A DNA stretch of 64,000 nucleotides, taken from JAGPUQ01 sp963708735. Its GTDB lineage: Bacteria; Pseudomonadota; Gammaproteobacteria; Pseudomonadales; Porticoccaceae. Positions 40,950 through 48,828 of this stretch are shown here, piece by piece. The notes under the pieces were generated by a model. That model was given only the letters and a program-made list of their open reading frames with translations. It did not search any database and was not told the origin of the DNA. Within the stretch, counting starts at the first letter, position 1. The number at the start of each line of letters is the position of its first letter. Made by a program: the position numbers and the translations under genes. The stretch covers positions 310,001 through 374,000 of the forward strand of contig CAVPTW010000042.1 of the NCBI GenBank assembly GCA_963708735.1, in the 5' to 3' direction.

Positions 40950-42155
40950 CTAGATTTTGTTTTCGCCGAAGGTAAACAGTTGTTGCAGCGTCGCCATCAC
41001 GCGGTCGAGCAGGAAGCCGATCACGCCGATGGTGAACACCGCGACCATGATTCGCCCCAGCGAATGGGAGCTGCCGTTCTGAAACTCGTCCCACACGAAT
41101 TTTCCGAGCCCGGGATTCTGCGCCAGCATTTCGGCGGCGATCAGCACCATCCAGCCGACACCGAGCGACAGACGCATGCCGGTGAAGATCAGCGGCAGCG
41201 ACGACGGAATGATGATCTTGCTGACCTGTGTGCGTTTGCTGAGCCGCAATACCTTGCCGACATTGATCAGATCCTTGTCGACGGATGACACGCCCACGGC
41301 GGTATTGATCAGCGTCGGCCACAGCGAGCACAGCATCACCGTGATCGCCGAGGTAATGAAGGATTTCTGGAACCAGGCGCCTTCGGTGGTGACGTAGACG
41401 GCGCTCACCACCATGGTCACGATGGGCAGCCAGGCCAGGGGCGACACGGGCTTGAAGATCTGGATCAGCGGATTGATCGCGGTATTGATGACCGGACTCA
41501 TGCCACAGAGGATACCGAGCGGCACCGCGATCAGCGTGGCAAGAACAAAACCGGTGAACACCGTGTACAGACTGGTGCGGATCTGATCGAGATAGCTGGG
41601 CTTGCCGGTATAGCGCCGCAAACTCACGTCCGCATTGGTGTCAGCCGCGAGTTTTTCGGCGTTGCGCTGCTGCTGACGCGCCATGAACGCGCTTTCCTTG
41701 GCGCGCTCGGCGCGGTGTTCATCGAGCAGAATGCCTGCCTCCACCGCGACCTGAGCCGGCCCCGGTATGGTGCCCAGGCTGGTGTGGATCTGGCTGGCCG
41801 ACCAACCCCACAGCGCCAGAAAGATTGCAAAGAAAACCGCCGGAACGCCGATCATCAACCACATCGCACGCAACTGCGCCCGCGGATTTTGGCCGGCAAA
41901 CAGATTCACAAAGGGCACGAACCAGGTCAGGCCCAGCAGTGTGAGCGCGCGGTTGATTTGCACATACAGCGGCGCGCCGGTGCCCCTTACCGCCGCCTTT
42001 GGCTTGCTGGGCTCGGGCGTCCGCGCGGCGGTGGCATCCGCCGCTCTGGTGGACGCCACATCGATTTTCGGCTCCGTTACATGGGCCAGCGGTTCGTTGG
42101 CGTCGCCTGCGCTGTGGCCGGCGCTCGCTCTGGAAATGACTTTCAGATTCGTCAC
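40950..42155 (-). CDS. nrtB: Nitrate ABC transporter permease
   Basis: A 401-residue inner-membrane permease of the nitrate/sulfonate/bicarbonate group. The ABC permease core is in the C-terminal half, with QIFKPVSPLAWLPIVTMVVSA and the coupling-loop segment IIIPSSLPLIFTGMRLSLGVGWM. It has an Ala/Thr-rich cytosolic N-terminus of about 65 residues and an extra charged loop (residues about 140-185) between the first two helices and the core; both are larger than in standard NrtB. It is 25 bp before nrtCD and 80 bp after nrtA. Confidence 0.9.
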   Translation of the reverse strand: MTNLKVISRASAGHSAGDANEPLAHVTEPKIDVASTRAADATAARTPEPSKPKAAVRGTGAPLYVQINRALTLLGLTWFVPFVNLFAGQNPRAQLRAMWLMIGVPAVFFAIFLALWGWSASQIHTSLGTIPGPAQVAVEAGILLDEHRAERAKESAFMARQQQRNAEKLAADTNADVSLRRYTGKPSYLDQIRTSLYTVFTGFVLATLIAVPLGILCGMSPVINTAINPLIQIFKPVSPLAWLPIVTMVVSAVYVTTEGAWFQKSFITSAITVMLCSLWPTLINTAVGVSSVDKDLINVGKVLRLSKRTQVSKIIIPSSLPLIFTGMRLSLGVGWMVLIAAEMLAQNPGLGKFVWDEFQNGSSHSLGRIMVAVFTIGVIGFLLDRVMATLQQLFTFGENKI

Positions 42156-42235
42156 GACAGGTTTCCCTCGTTGCGGGTCGCCGCGCCCGGAGGCGCGGCG
42201 ACGGGCTGCTTTATCCGACCATTCATGAAGCGCGC

Positions 42236-43639
42236 TTACTGGACCCTGTCCGCGCCCTTGAGGCCGATGGCAAACTGATCGAGATAGGCGTTGGGTTTGC
42301 GGCCGTCGAACTCGATGCCATCAAGCGGACTCTTGCGCGGCGGCTTGAAACTGATGTCCTGGGAAAAATCCGGAAAATCCGTCGCCTTCATCTTGCCCTC
42401 GGTCACCAGTTCCTTCGCGGCAGCCATGTAGATATCGCCCCGGTACGCCTTTTTGGCGGTGTCCATGTACCAGCTGTCGGGCTGCTGCGTGGGGATGTGG
42501 CCCCAGCGACGCATCTGCGTCAACCACCAGACTGCATCCGATGCGTAGGGATAGCCGTAATAGCCGCGGAAGAATTTGTTGAAGTCAGGGATCGGGCGCT
42601 TGTCGCCTTTTTCAAATTCAAAGGTGCCGGTCATGCTGTTGGCCATGACTTTTTCGTCGGCGCCCACGTAGGTGGATTGAGCGATGATGCGCACTGCCTC
42701 GGGGCGGTTGGCGTTGTTGTCGGCGTCAAGCCAGGCCGACGCGCGGATCAATGCCTTGACGATATGGATCGTGGTGTTGGGATACTTGTCGGCAAAGGCC
42801 TTGGTGACCCCGAACACCTTGTCGGCACCATCCGGCCAGATGTCTTCACTGGTTATCACCGGTACGCCCAGACCGGTGGATACGGCCTGCTGATTCCAGG
42901 GTTCACCGACGCAATAGCCCACGGTGGTGCCGGAATTCATGGTGGGCACCATCTGCGGCGGCGGCACTACCGACAACATGGCTTCCGCCTTGACGCTGCC
43001 GCTGTTGTCGCCCTTGAGCGGCGCGTAGAAACCGGGATGGACACCGCCCGCCGCGAGCCAGTAGCGCAGCATGTAGTTGTGGGTGCCGATCGGAAATGTC
43101 ATACCCAGGTTGAATGATTTTCCCGCCGCCTTGTACTGCTCCAGCACCGGCTTCAGTGCCGCCGCACTGATGGGATGAACCGGCTTGCCGTCTGCCGTGG
43201 GAACGGTCTTTTTCATTTCCGACCACACGGAATTCGCGACCGTAATGCCGGCGCCGTTATAGGACAACGTCAAGGGCGTGATGACCTCGGTCTTGGTGGT
43301 GACACCGCTTGCGGAGGCCAGCGGCATGGCCGCCAGCATGTGGGCGCCGTCGAGTTCGCCGGTGATAACGCGATCGAACAACACCTTCCAGTTGGCCTGG
43401 GCTTCGAGGGTGACGTACAACCCTTCGTCTTCGAAAAAGCCCTTTTCGTAGGCAATGGCGAGCGGGGCCATATCGGTGAGCTTGATAAAGCCGAATTTCA
43501 AGCCTTCCTTTTCCGGCGGTCCGATCGCAGCGCTGGCAACCAGCGGCAGAAGACATAGCACTGCGGCAAGTACGCGCCGGCGGTCAGCGCAATTCGCAGA
43601 GAACCTCGCAGAGAAGAAGGACAATCGGGTCTTGAGCAT
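42236..43639 (-). CDS. nrtA: Nitrate ABC transporter substrate-binding protein
   Basis: A 467-residue periplasmic binding protein of the NrtA/CmpA family. A Sec signal peptide (hydrophobic VLAAVLCLLPLVASA, residues about 23-38) is followed by KFGFIKLTDMAPLAIAYEKGFF, the start of the mature fold. YCVGEPWNQQAV and the aromatic/basic residues around TFPIGTHNYMLRYWLAAGG are conserved in nitrate binders. AGGAG lies eight bases before the ATG at 43639. It is the first structural gene after a long regulated leader with a terminator, so its expression is expected to depend on NasT. Confidence 0.93.
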   Translation of the reverse strand: MLKTRLSFFSARFSANCADRRRVLAAVLCLLPLVASAAIGPPEKEGLKFGFIKLTDMAPLAIAYEKGFFEDEGLYVTLEAQANWKVLFDRVITGELDGAHMLAAMPLASASGVTTKTEVITPLTLSYNGAGITVANSVWSEMKKTVPTADGKPVHPISAAALKPVLEQYKAAGKSFNLGMTFPIGTHNYMLRYWLAAGGVHPGFYAPLKGDNSGSVKAEAMLSVVPPPQMVPTMNSGTTVGYCVGEPWNQQAVSTGLGVPVITSEDIWPDGADKVFGVTKAFADKYPNTTIHIVKALIRASAWLDADNNANRPEAVRIIAQSTYVGADEKVMANSMTGTFEFEKGDKRPIPDFNKFFRGYYGYPYASDAVWWLTQMRRWGHIPTQQPDSWYMDTAKKAYRGDIYMAAAKELVTEGKMKATDFPDFSQDISFKPPRKSPLDGIEFDGRKPNAYLDQFAIGLKGADRVQ

Positions 43640-43671
43640 GAATTCGACTCCTGAGTGACGTGCGCCAGGCC

Positions 43672-43708
43672 AAAAAAAAAGCCCACCCCGGCGCTGACCG
43701 GAGTGGGC
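43672..43708 (-). terminator. Conditional intrinsic terminator in the nrtA leader
   Basis: On the minus strand GCCCACTCCGG pairs with CCGGGGTGGGC (eleven pairs, one G-U) around the six-base loop TCAGCG, followed by nine T. It lies 32 bp before the nrtA ATG and about 60-75 bp after the predicted start of transcription. A terminator ahead of the operon makes sense only if it is conditional. Confidence 0.85.
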
Positions 43709-43718
43709 TGCACTGCCC
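43705..43718 (-). promoter_or_regulatory. Putative ANTAR (NasT) target hairpin in the nrtA leader
   Basis: GGGC-AGTGCA-GCCC on the minus strand is a four-pair stem with a six-base loop that has A at position 1 and G at position 4, the known mark of ANTAR RNA targets. Its 3' GCCC is the first four bases of the terminator stem, so the two structures exclude each other. A first upstream hairpin of the usual pair is not clear to me. Confidence 0.65.
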
Positions 43719-43770
43719 TGGCTTACCTAAACGACTGACGGCTACATCTTTGCACTTACACTTCGGTTAA

Positions 43771-43786
43771 GGCAGATGTCGTGCCA
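43771..43786 (-). promoter_or_regulatory. Sigma-54 (RpoN) promoter for nrtA
   Basis: The minus strand reads TGGCACGACATCTGCC. GG and GC are ten bases apart, matching the -24/-12 consensus TGGCACG-N4-TTGCA at all key positions. Transcription should start near 43760. Confidence 0.75.
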
Positions 43787-43932
43787 CTCCTTTCGATACC
43801 TGCCGAAATTCGGTCTGCACAAGGTTTTTCAAGGCGTTATGCTCCCGGCTGGCCGCATCGCCCCGCGCCGGACCTGAGTGCATACGCGCTCCGGCGCACC
43901 GGGATATGACCTTGCGAGAGCCAAGTGCCCTA

Positions 43933-45174
43933 TCACTGCGCACAGTGCGGACCGCTCGCGCGCACACTTGCCGAGGGTTCGAAGGTGCGGCCATCGAGCA
44001 TCAGGTCAGGGCCCAGCCGGACACCGGGCGCGATCTCGTGCGCGTCTGCGTGCTGTCCTTCGGCCTTATAGTCCATCGTCGGACAATTCCAGCCGAGACG
44101 TTCGGCGCACTCGCGATACAGATCGGTGCGATAGCTCGCGACTATCAGAGCGGCGATTTCACTGTCGGGGAGCGACTTTCCCAGCAGACTCAGACTCTCT
44201 CGCAACAACCACTCGGCACGGGAGCGCCAGGGAAACCCTGCCTGGTAGCGATGGAAGACCAGAAAATCGGGATTCCCCACCACCGGACCATTGCGCCGGT
44301 ACTGGAAATTCCCGAGCAGCGCCGGCAGCAGCAGGGCTTCCGGTACATCCAGATAGTGCGGGGCAGACAGCAATTTCGCGGCCTGGCGACGATGCTCCGG
44401 CTCGACCAGCCACTGTGCCGCGCGCATCAGTGCCAGTCGCAGCCGTAAATGGGTGCCGGGATGTTTCTCGTGCCAATGCCCGGTGACGCCCAGTACCTTT
44501 TCCGGCGCGTTGTTCCAGATCTCGTGACCGGATGCCGCCACCACGCCCACGCCCGCCTGTACCGCCGCCGAGTTCCAGGGCTCGCCGACGCAAAAGCCGT
44601 CGATGATGCCGCGCGCCAGGCTGTCGACCATCTGCTCGGGCGGCAGCACGATCAACCGCACCTGGGTATCGGGATCGATGCCGCCCGCGGCCAGCCACAG
44701 CCGCAATTGCAGGGTGTGGGTGGAAAACGAATATACCGTGGCGAAGGTCGGTCGCCGGCCGCCGGCGATCCAGCGCGCCAGCCCGCGTGCCGCCGCTACC
44801 GGATCCGCGGGCGGAACTGCGCCCTCGCCCAGTTCCTCGTACAGGCCCGCCGCCAGGGTAATCGCGTTGCCGTTCAGATTCAGCATCAGCCCCGTCAGCA
44901 GCTGGCAGCGCTGGCCCGCCAGACCCAGCGAAGTGACCAGCGGCATGGGTGCCAGCATCTGCGCAGCGTCCAGTGCGCCGACGGTCACCTTGTCGCGGAT
45001 GTTGGCCCAGGACACTTCGCGGATCAGTTCAACGTCGAGTCCGAATTCCTCGAAAAAACCCCGTTCCCGTGCAATCACCAGAGGTGCTGCATCGGTAAGA
45101 CGCATAAACCCGACGTGCAGCCGGATCTTCTCGGCGAGCGGCAAGCCGGCCAACGGCGCTTCAGAAGGATTCAT
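43933..45174 (-). CDS. nasS: Nitrate sensor NasS (cytoplasmic NrtA-like protein)
   Basis: A 413-residue relative of NrtA that lacks a signal peptide and therefore stays in the cytoplasm. In the NasS-NasT system it holds NasT inactive until nitrate or nitrite binds. The family segments are LHVGFMRLTDAAPLVIARERGFF, FSTHTLQLRLWLAAGG and FCVGEPWNSAAV, closely paralleling those of NrtA here. It overlaps nasT by 14 bp, which supports coupled synthesis. About 290 bp separate its stop from the nrtA start; that space holds the sigma-54 promoter and leader. Confidence 0.92.
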   Translation of the reverse strand: MNPSEAPLAGLPLAEKIRLHVGFMRLTDAAPLVIARERGFFEEFGLDVELIREVSWANIRDKVTVGALDAAQMLAPMPLVTSLGLAGQRCQLLTGLMLNLNGNAITLAAGLYEELGEGAVPPADPVAAARGLARWIAGGRRPTFATVYSFSTHTLQLRLWLAAGGIDPDTQVRLIVLPPEQMVDSLARGIIDGFCVGEPWNSAAVQAGVGVVAASGHEIWNNAPEKVLGVTGHWHEKHPGTHLRLRLALMRAAQWLVEPEHRRQAAKLLSAPHYLDVPEALLLPALLGNFQYRRNGPVVGNPDFLVFHRYQAGFPWRSRAEWLLRESLSLLGKSLPDSEIAALIVASYRTDLYRECAERLGWNCPTMDYKAEGQHADAHEIAPGVRLGPDLMLDGRTFEPSASVRASGPHCAQ

Positions 45175-45781
45175 GCGCGGACTCCGAGGAATTCTTGTCG
45201 AGGATGGCGATCACACCGGTCGCCACCGCGGTGATTTTTTGATTGCTGTTCATGGCCAGCTTGCGCATCTGCGCGTAAGCCTGGTCTTCGTCGATCTTCT
45301 GGTGTGCCATCAACAGCCGTTTGGCGCGATCCACCAGCTTGCGGCTTTCCAGTTCGCGCAGCGTTTCTTCAAAGTTGCGGCGCAGCGCCTGAAAATGTTC
45401 GAACTGCGCAATCGCAATATCAATCACGGTTTTTACCTTGTCCGGATCGACACCTTCGGCAAGATAGGCGCTGACTCCAGCGGCGATGGCCTGCTGGATG
45501 AAGGCCGGATCCTGTTCACGCGCAAACAGCACCACCGGCGTGGGCTGGTGCTGGTTCAGCACTGCAAGACTTTCGAGAATGTCCCGATCCGGCGATTCCA
45601 GATCAATCATCACCACCTGCGGCTGGTGTTGCTCCATCTGAAACAACAACCCCGACGCGGTGGGCAATACGGCTACCACGTTGAAGCCCCGGCTGCGCAG
45701 CGCCGCCTCGACCATGGCGGCACGCTCGGGATGGTCGTCCACCAGCATGATGCTGATCTCCGCACTCGGGCATTCAGACAT
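45161..45781 (-). CDS. nasT: ANTAR-domain transcription antiterminator NasT
   Basis: A 206-residue response-regulator-like protein that binds leader RNA hairpins and prevents premature termination. The receiver domain (ISIMLVDDHPERAAMVEAALRSRG, with aspartate in VVMIDLESPDRD) is followed by a C-terminal ANTAR three-helix domain containing ESRKLVDRAKRLLMAHQKIDEDQAYAQMRKLAM. The ATG at 45781 begins the receiver domain; the frame is open upstream across a terminator. Its likely targets are the two leaders at 43672-43718 and 47186-47245. Confidence 0.93.
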   Translation of the reverse strand: MSECPSAEISIMLVDDHPERAAMVEAALRSRGFNVVAVLPTASGLLFQMEQHQPQVVMIDLESPDRDILESLAVLNQHQPTPVVLFAREQDPAFIQQAIAAGVSAYLAEGVDPDKVKTVIDIAIAQFEHFQALRRNFEETLRELESRKLVDRAKRLLMAHQKIDEDQAYAQMRKLAMNSNQKITAVATGVIAILDKNSSESAHESF

Positions 45782-45804
45782 GACGACAGCGCACGGCGGG
45801 CCCG

Positions 45805-45832
45805 AAAAAAGGGGAGCACGCAAGGTGCTCCC
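45805..45832 (-). terminator. Intrinsic terminator between the porin gene and nasT
   Basis: GGGAGCAC-CTTGC-GTGCTCCC followed by six T on the minus strand, directly after the porin stop at 45857 and 24 bp before the nasT ATG. It should limit read-through so that nasT is made in small amounts relative to the porin. Confidence 0.85.
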
Positions 45833-45856
45833 AAGCACAACGAGTGGAGCGGAAAA

Positions 45857-47137
45857 TCAGAATGTTGCGGTCACCGTGAGCCATAGCTTCTCGGTATCGG
45901 TAGCGAACTCGTCGGCGTCGTAGGACGCATATTTCAGCTGCGCACCGTATTGCGGGCTGAAGGTGTAACCGGCCACCAGGTCGATCTCGTCGCCGTAGTG
46001 CATACCGCCGTCTTCCGCGTCAAAGTCATGGTAAAAGGCCGTCAGTGCGACGCTCGCTATCGTGATGCCTGCTTTCAGATAGGCATCTTCTATGCCCTTC
46101 GGTGGCGTGGTCAGGAATTTGTCGGCGAAACCATCGAATTTGTGCAGCGTGGCGAGCGGCGTCTGGAAGCTGGCAACGCCGTGGTCGCTGCCCATCACCT
46201 CGTAGCCGGCCCCGAAACTGACCGGCATGGGTTTGGCGGCACCTCCGGCCAGGCTCACCGGAACCATGAGCCCCATCACCTCGCCGAAGTAATAGGGCAC
46301 GCTGTAGTTGAGCTGGCTGTCGCGATAGTCCTCCTGCTGGGCATAGGCAAGATTCACCGCCAGCGTCAGCGCTTCGGACACCTTGGTGTTGCCCTTGTAC
46401 TCAAGGCCGAAAGTGCTGCTCGACAGATTCGGCAATTCATGAATCCCCAGCAAGTAACTGTAGCCGGCGAGGGTGCGACCGCTGCCGAGATCGTAGGTGG
46501 CAATGGCGGCGTGGATGTCGCCATTGAAATCGCCGAGCGCCGTATCGCCGGGAAAATCCCCGACGTTGGTGTGGGGATCGAAAACCCGATTCACGTCCCA
46601 GATGTAGGCATAGTCGACCGCGAGACGCGACACCGGCTTGAACTCGATGCGCGCGGAATCGAACGTCTGTTCGTTTTGGCGCCAGGCCACGCCGCCCAGG
46701 AAGCGTTCGCCGGCATGGTTGATGCGCTGGCGCCCCACCGTGATCCTGGCGCTGCGATTGACGACATAGCTCAGGTAGGCCTGGTTGATTTCGGTGTAAT
46801 CCGGGTCGGCGACGACTGGGTAGGTGGCCTTGCGGTTGGTGGTGTTGTTGAAGTCGTCAGCGCCGAGGTAGGCGACGTTGTCCGCCTCAAACAACCCGGT
46901 GACGCCATGCACCGTGCCGGATTTCCACGTGAGTCTCGACAGCAAGGTCGAGGCGTTGGCATCGTGGGGCAGCCCATCCTGATCCACGGATTCGTAGCGA
47001 TAGCGAAAGCTCAGCGTGGTATCGCTCTGCTTGATGGCCCTGGAGAAGCCATCGGCAATGCCGTCCGCCAGCGCCGGCGCGATGCCCAGCGCGAGCAGGG
47101 ATGCCAGCGCCAACCCGGACTTGGTGTACTTGAGCAT
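45857..47137 (-). CDS. Outer-membrane beta-barrel (alginate-export/porin-like), NasT-linked, putative nitrate channel
   Basis: A 426-residue barrel with a signal peptide (ALASLLALGIAPALA) and a C-terminal phenylalanine after LWLTVTATF, the usual signal for barrel assembly. ITVGRQRINHAGERFLGGVAWRQNEQTFD is the marker block of the alginate-export-like barrel family, found in many porin-like proteins unrelated to alginate. The ATG at 47137 has AGGAGAG eight bases upstream. Its leader and promoter match those of nrtA, and nasT-nasS follow, so I infer a channel that brings nitrate through the outer membrane. Confidence 0.82.
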   Translation of the reverse strand: MLKYTKSGLALASLLALGIAPALADGIADGFSRAIKQSDTTLSFRYRYESVDQDGLPHDANASTLLSRLTWKSGTVHGVTGLFEADNVAYLGADDFNNTTNRKATYPVVADPDYTEINQAYLSYVVNRSARITVGRQRINHAGERFLGGVAWRQNEQTFDSARIEFKPVSRLAVDYAYIWDVNRVFDPHTNVGDFPGDTALGDFNGDIHAAIATYDLGSGRTLAGYSYLLGIHELPNLSSSTFGLEYKGNTKVSEALTLAVNLAYAQQEDYRDSQLNYSVPYYFGEVMGLMVPVSLAGGAAKPMPVSFGAGYEVMGSDHGVASFQTPLATLHKFDGFADKFLTTPPKGIEDAYLKAGITIASVALTAFYHDFDAEDGGMHYGDEIDLVAGYTFSPQYGAQLKYASYDADEFATDTEKLWLTVTATF

Positions 47138-47185
47138 GGGGAACTCTCCTGTATCGACAACCGCTGGTGTCGCGGCCGCAACCGC

Positions 47186-47235
47186 AAAAAAAAAGCCCAC
47201 GGACATTCCCCGGGGCTTGAGGGAGGTCCGTGGGC
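47186..47235 (-). terminator. Conditional intrinsic terminator in the porin leader
   Basis: On the minus strand GCCCACGGAC pairs perfectly with GTCCGTGGGC, enclosing a 21-base loop, and nine T follow. It lies 48 bp before the porin ATG, inside the leader that starts near 47277. Same arrangement as in the nrtA leader. Confidence 0.87.
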
Positions 47236-47245
47236 GGCATTGCCC
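47232..47245 (-). promoter_or_regulatory. Putative ANTAR (NasT) target hairpin in the porin leader
   Basis: GGGC-AATGCC-GCCC on the minus strand: identical stem to the nrtA leader and a six-base loop with A1 and G4. Its 3' GCCC is again the start of the terminator stem, making the two folds mutually exclusive. Confidence 0.67.
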
Positions 47246-47288
47246 GCTATGGAGTGGAGCTCAATTCACTACTTGCGATGTACAGAAA

Positions 47289-47304
47289 TACAAGTTCCGT
47301 GCCA
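47289..47304 (-). promoter_or_regulatory. Sigma-54 (RpoN) promoter for the porin gene
   Basis: The minus strand reads TGGCACGGAACTTGTA, a near-perfect -24 element with TTGT at -12 (TTGC is the consensus). Transcription should start near 47277. Confidence 0.75.
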
Positions 47305-47398
47305 TTCGTCTTCGAGCGTATTTCTCAGCGATTTTTCCCCCTGGGACGTACAACACCCCTCCCGGGCGCCTCGAAAAGCGGCAGCGGATTACTTGTCC

Positions 47399-47413
47399 GC
47401 ACCGAGAGAGTGC
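47399..47413. promoter_or_regulatory. Putative NtrC binding site
   Basis: GCAC-N7-GTGC, the core of the NtrC dyad, lies 95 bp upstream of the sigma-54 element of the porin gene, the normal enhancer distance. The inner bases differ from the full consensus. Confidence 0.5.
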
Positions 47414-47574
47414 CCGTGCGTTTCGCAATCGCCCCGTCCGGTAAGTGCGCATCCGTGCGTCCCACATGGCAATCGACCCTGGTGAAAAGCGAAACGCCCG
47501 GCGAGCATCGGGTTTTGAGCCTGAACCGACAATCGCCCATAATGGCGCGCCCCCAAATGCGTGAGGTACACAAC

Positions 47575-48057
47575 GTGACCATCGCCCCGCAATCCGTCGT
47601 CGCCATTCATTACACCCTCACCGATGACGGTGGCGTGATTCTCGATGCCAGCCAGCCCGACCGACCGCTGGTGTATCTCCATGGCGCCGGTAACATCATT
47701 CCCGGCCTTGAGCAGCAACTGCTCGGCCGCGCCCCTGGCGAGCAGTTCACCGCCGTTATTCCGGCCGCCGCCGCCTATGGCGAGCGCGACCCCGACATGG
47801 TTCAGCATGTGCCCCGCGACATGTTTCGGGAGGATCAGGAAATCGAGATCGGCATGCGCTTCTCGGGCAACACCCCCCAGGGGCAGATCACCGTGGTGGT
47901 CACCGAGATCGAAGGCGATACCGTGACTCTCGACGGCAATCACCCGCTGGCCGGCATGACCCTGCATTTCAACGTCACCGTGGACTCGGTGCGCCCGGCT
48001 ACCGAACAGGAGTTGCTCCACGGTCATGTCCATGGCGCCGGCGGCCACCACCACTGA
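47575..48057 (+). CDS. SlyD-like FKBP-type peptidyl-prolyl isomerase
   Basis: A 160-residue cis-trans prolyl isomerase and chaperone of the SlyD/FKBP type. IHYTLTDDGGVILDAS and PLVYLHGAGNIIPGLEQQLLGRAPGE form the FKBP half; the inserted IF chaperone domain follows (YGERDPDMVQHVPRDMF). NHPLAGMTLHFNVTV closes the fold. The tail ends in GHVHGAGGHHH, a short metal-binding histidine tail. GTG at 47575 with GAGG nine bases upstream is chosen; ATGs at 47557 and 47542 are in frame. Divergent from the porin gene. Confidence 0.9.
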   Translation: MTIAPQSVVAIHYTLTDDGGVILDASQPDRPLVYLHGAGNIIPGLEQQLLGRAPGEQFTAVIPAAAAYGERDPDMVQHVPRDMFREDQEIEIGMRFSGNTPQGQITVVVTEIEGDTVTLDGNHPLAGMTLHFNVTVDSVRPATEQELLHGHVHGAGGHHH

Positions 48058-48240
48058 CCCGCGCCCGACCACGGGCCAAGGTCACCACTAGGTTGATGAG
48101 GCCATTCCGGGGCCGCGAATAGCGGACCGGTAGGGCCGAAGGCGCTAAATTTGGCCGCGCGGGGGAAACGGCTCCGTGTGCGCTTCCGCCTGCGCGAGTA
48201 ACGACAACAAGCACCGGTAACGGGGACTGAAGGGGGCAAA

Positions 48241-48828
48241 ATGAGTGCGCTGCGTTGGTTGGCCGGTATCGTCGGTCTATGGTGGCTGCCCTTGTCGTGC
48301 ATGGCCGCGGCGGCTGATTCAAACAAGGTCATGGCCGGCTGGCTGGAAAGGGTCTATCTCTCCGAGCTGCCGGATCACCAGACCAAAGCCAAACTGGATA
48401 CCGGCGCCAAAACCTCCTCGATCAATGCCCGCAATGTCGAAGCCTTCACCCGCGACGGCAAGCCCTGGGTGCGCTTCGAGCTGGTCCTCAAAAACCTCCA
48501 GGGCCAGACGCGCACCGTCACCCTGGAGCGTCCGCGCCTGCGCAGCGTCCTCATCAAGGAGCGCGATGGCAAACCCGGCAAGCGCCCGGTGGTAGCACTG
48601 GAACTCTGCTTCAGTGGCAGCGTGCACCAGGCCGAGTTCACCCTCGCCGACCGCACCGGGTTCAACTACCCCGTGCTGCTCGGACGCCGCTTCCTGGCCG
48701 GCGTCGCGGTGGTCGATCCACAGGCAACCTATATCACCCCGCCGGACTGCAATAACACCAACGGCGGCAAGGCTGTTCGCGGCAAAGCCGCCGGTGGCAA
48801 GGCCGCCGCCGCGCCGGACAAATCGTGA
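48241..48828 (+). CDS. Retropepsin-like aspartic protease family protein (RimK-associated, PF05618 type)
   Basis: A 195-residue exported protein. After a signal peptide (LAGIVGLWWLPLSCMAAAA) comes the retropepsin-like core: KAKLDTGAKTSSINA carries the DTGA catalytic motif, and NYPVLLGRRFLAGVAVVDP is the second conserved block. The C-terminal tail is a low-complexity Gly/Lys/Ala stretch. These proteins are often labelled ATP-dependent zinc proteases, but the visible motif is aspartic. Its stop overlaps the next start (GTGA), so it forms a unit with the membrane protein and the ligase downstream. Confidence 0.9.
   Translation: MSALRWLAGIVGLWWLPLSCMAAAADSNKVMAGWLERVYLSELPDHQTKAKLDTGAKTSSINARNVEAFTRDGKPWVRFELVLKNLQGQTRTVTLERPRLRSVLIKERDGKPGKRPVVALELCFSGSVHQAEFTLADRTGFNYPVLLGRRFLAGVAVVDPQATYITPPDCNNTNGGKAVRGKAAGGKAAAAPDKS

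Noticed and set aside
43878..43899. GTGC...GCAC dyad upstream of nrtA as an NtrC site
   Set aside because: Half-sites are in the wrong order and spacing for the GCAC-N7-GTGC core.
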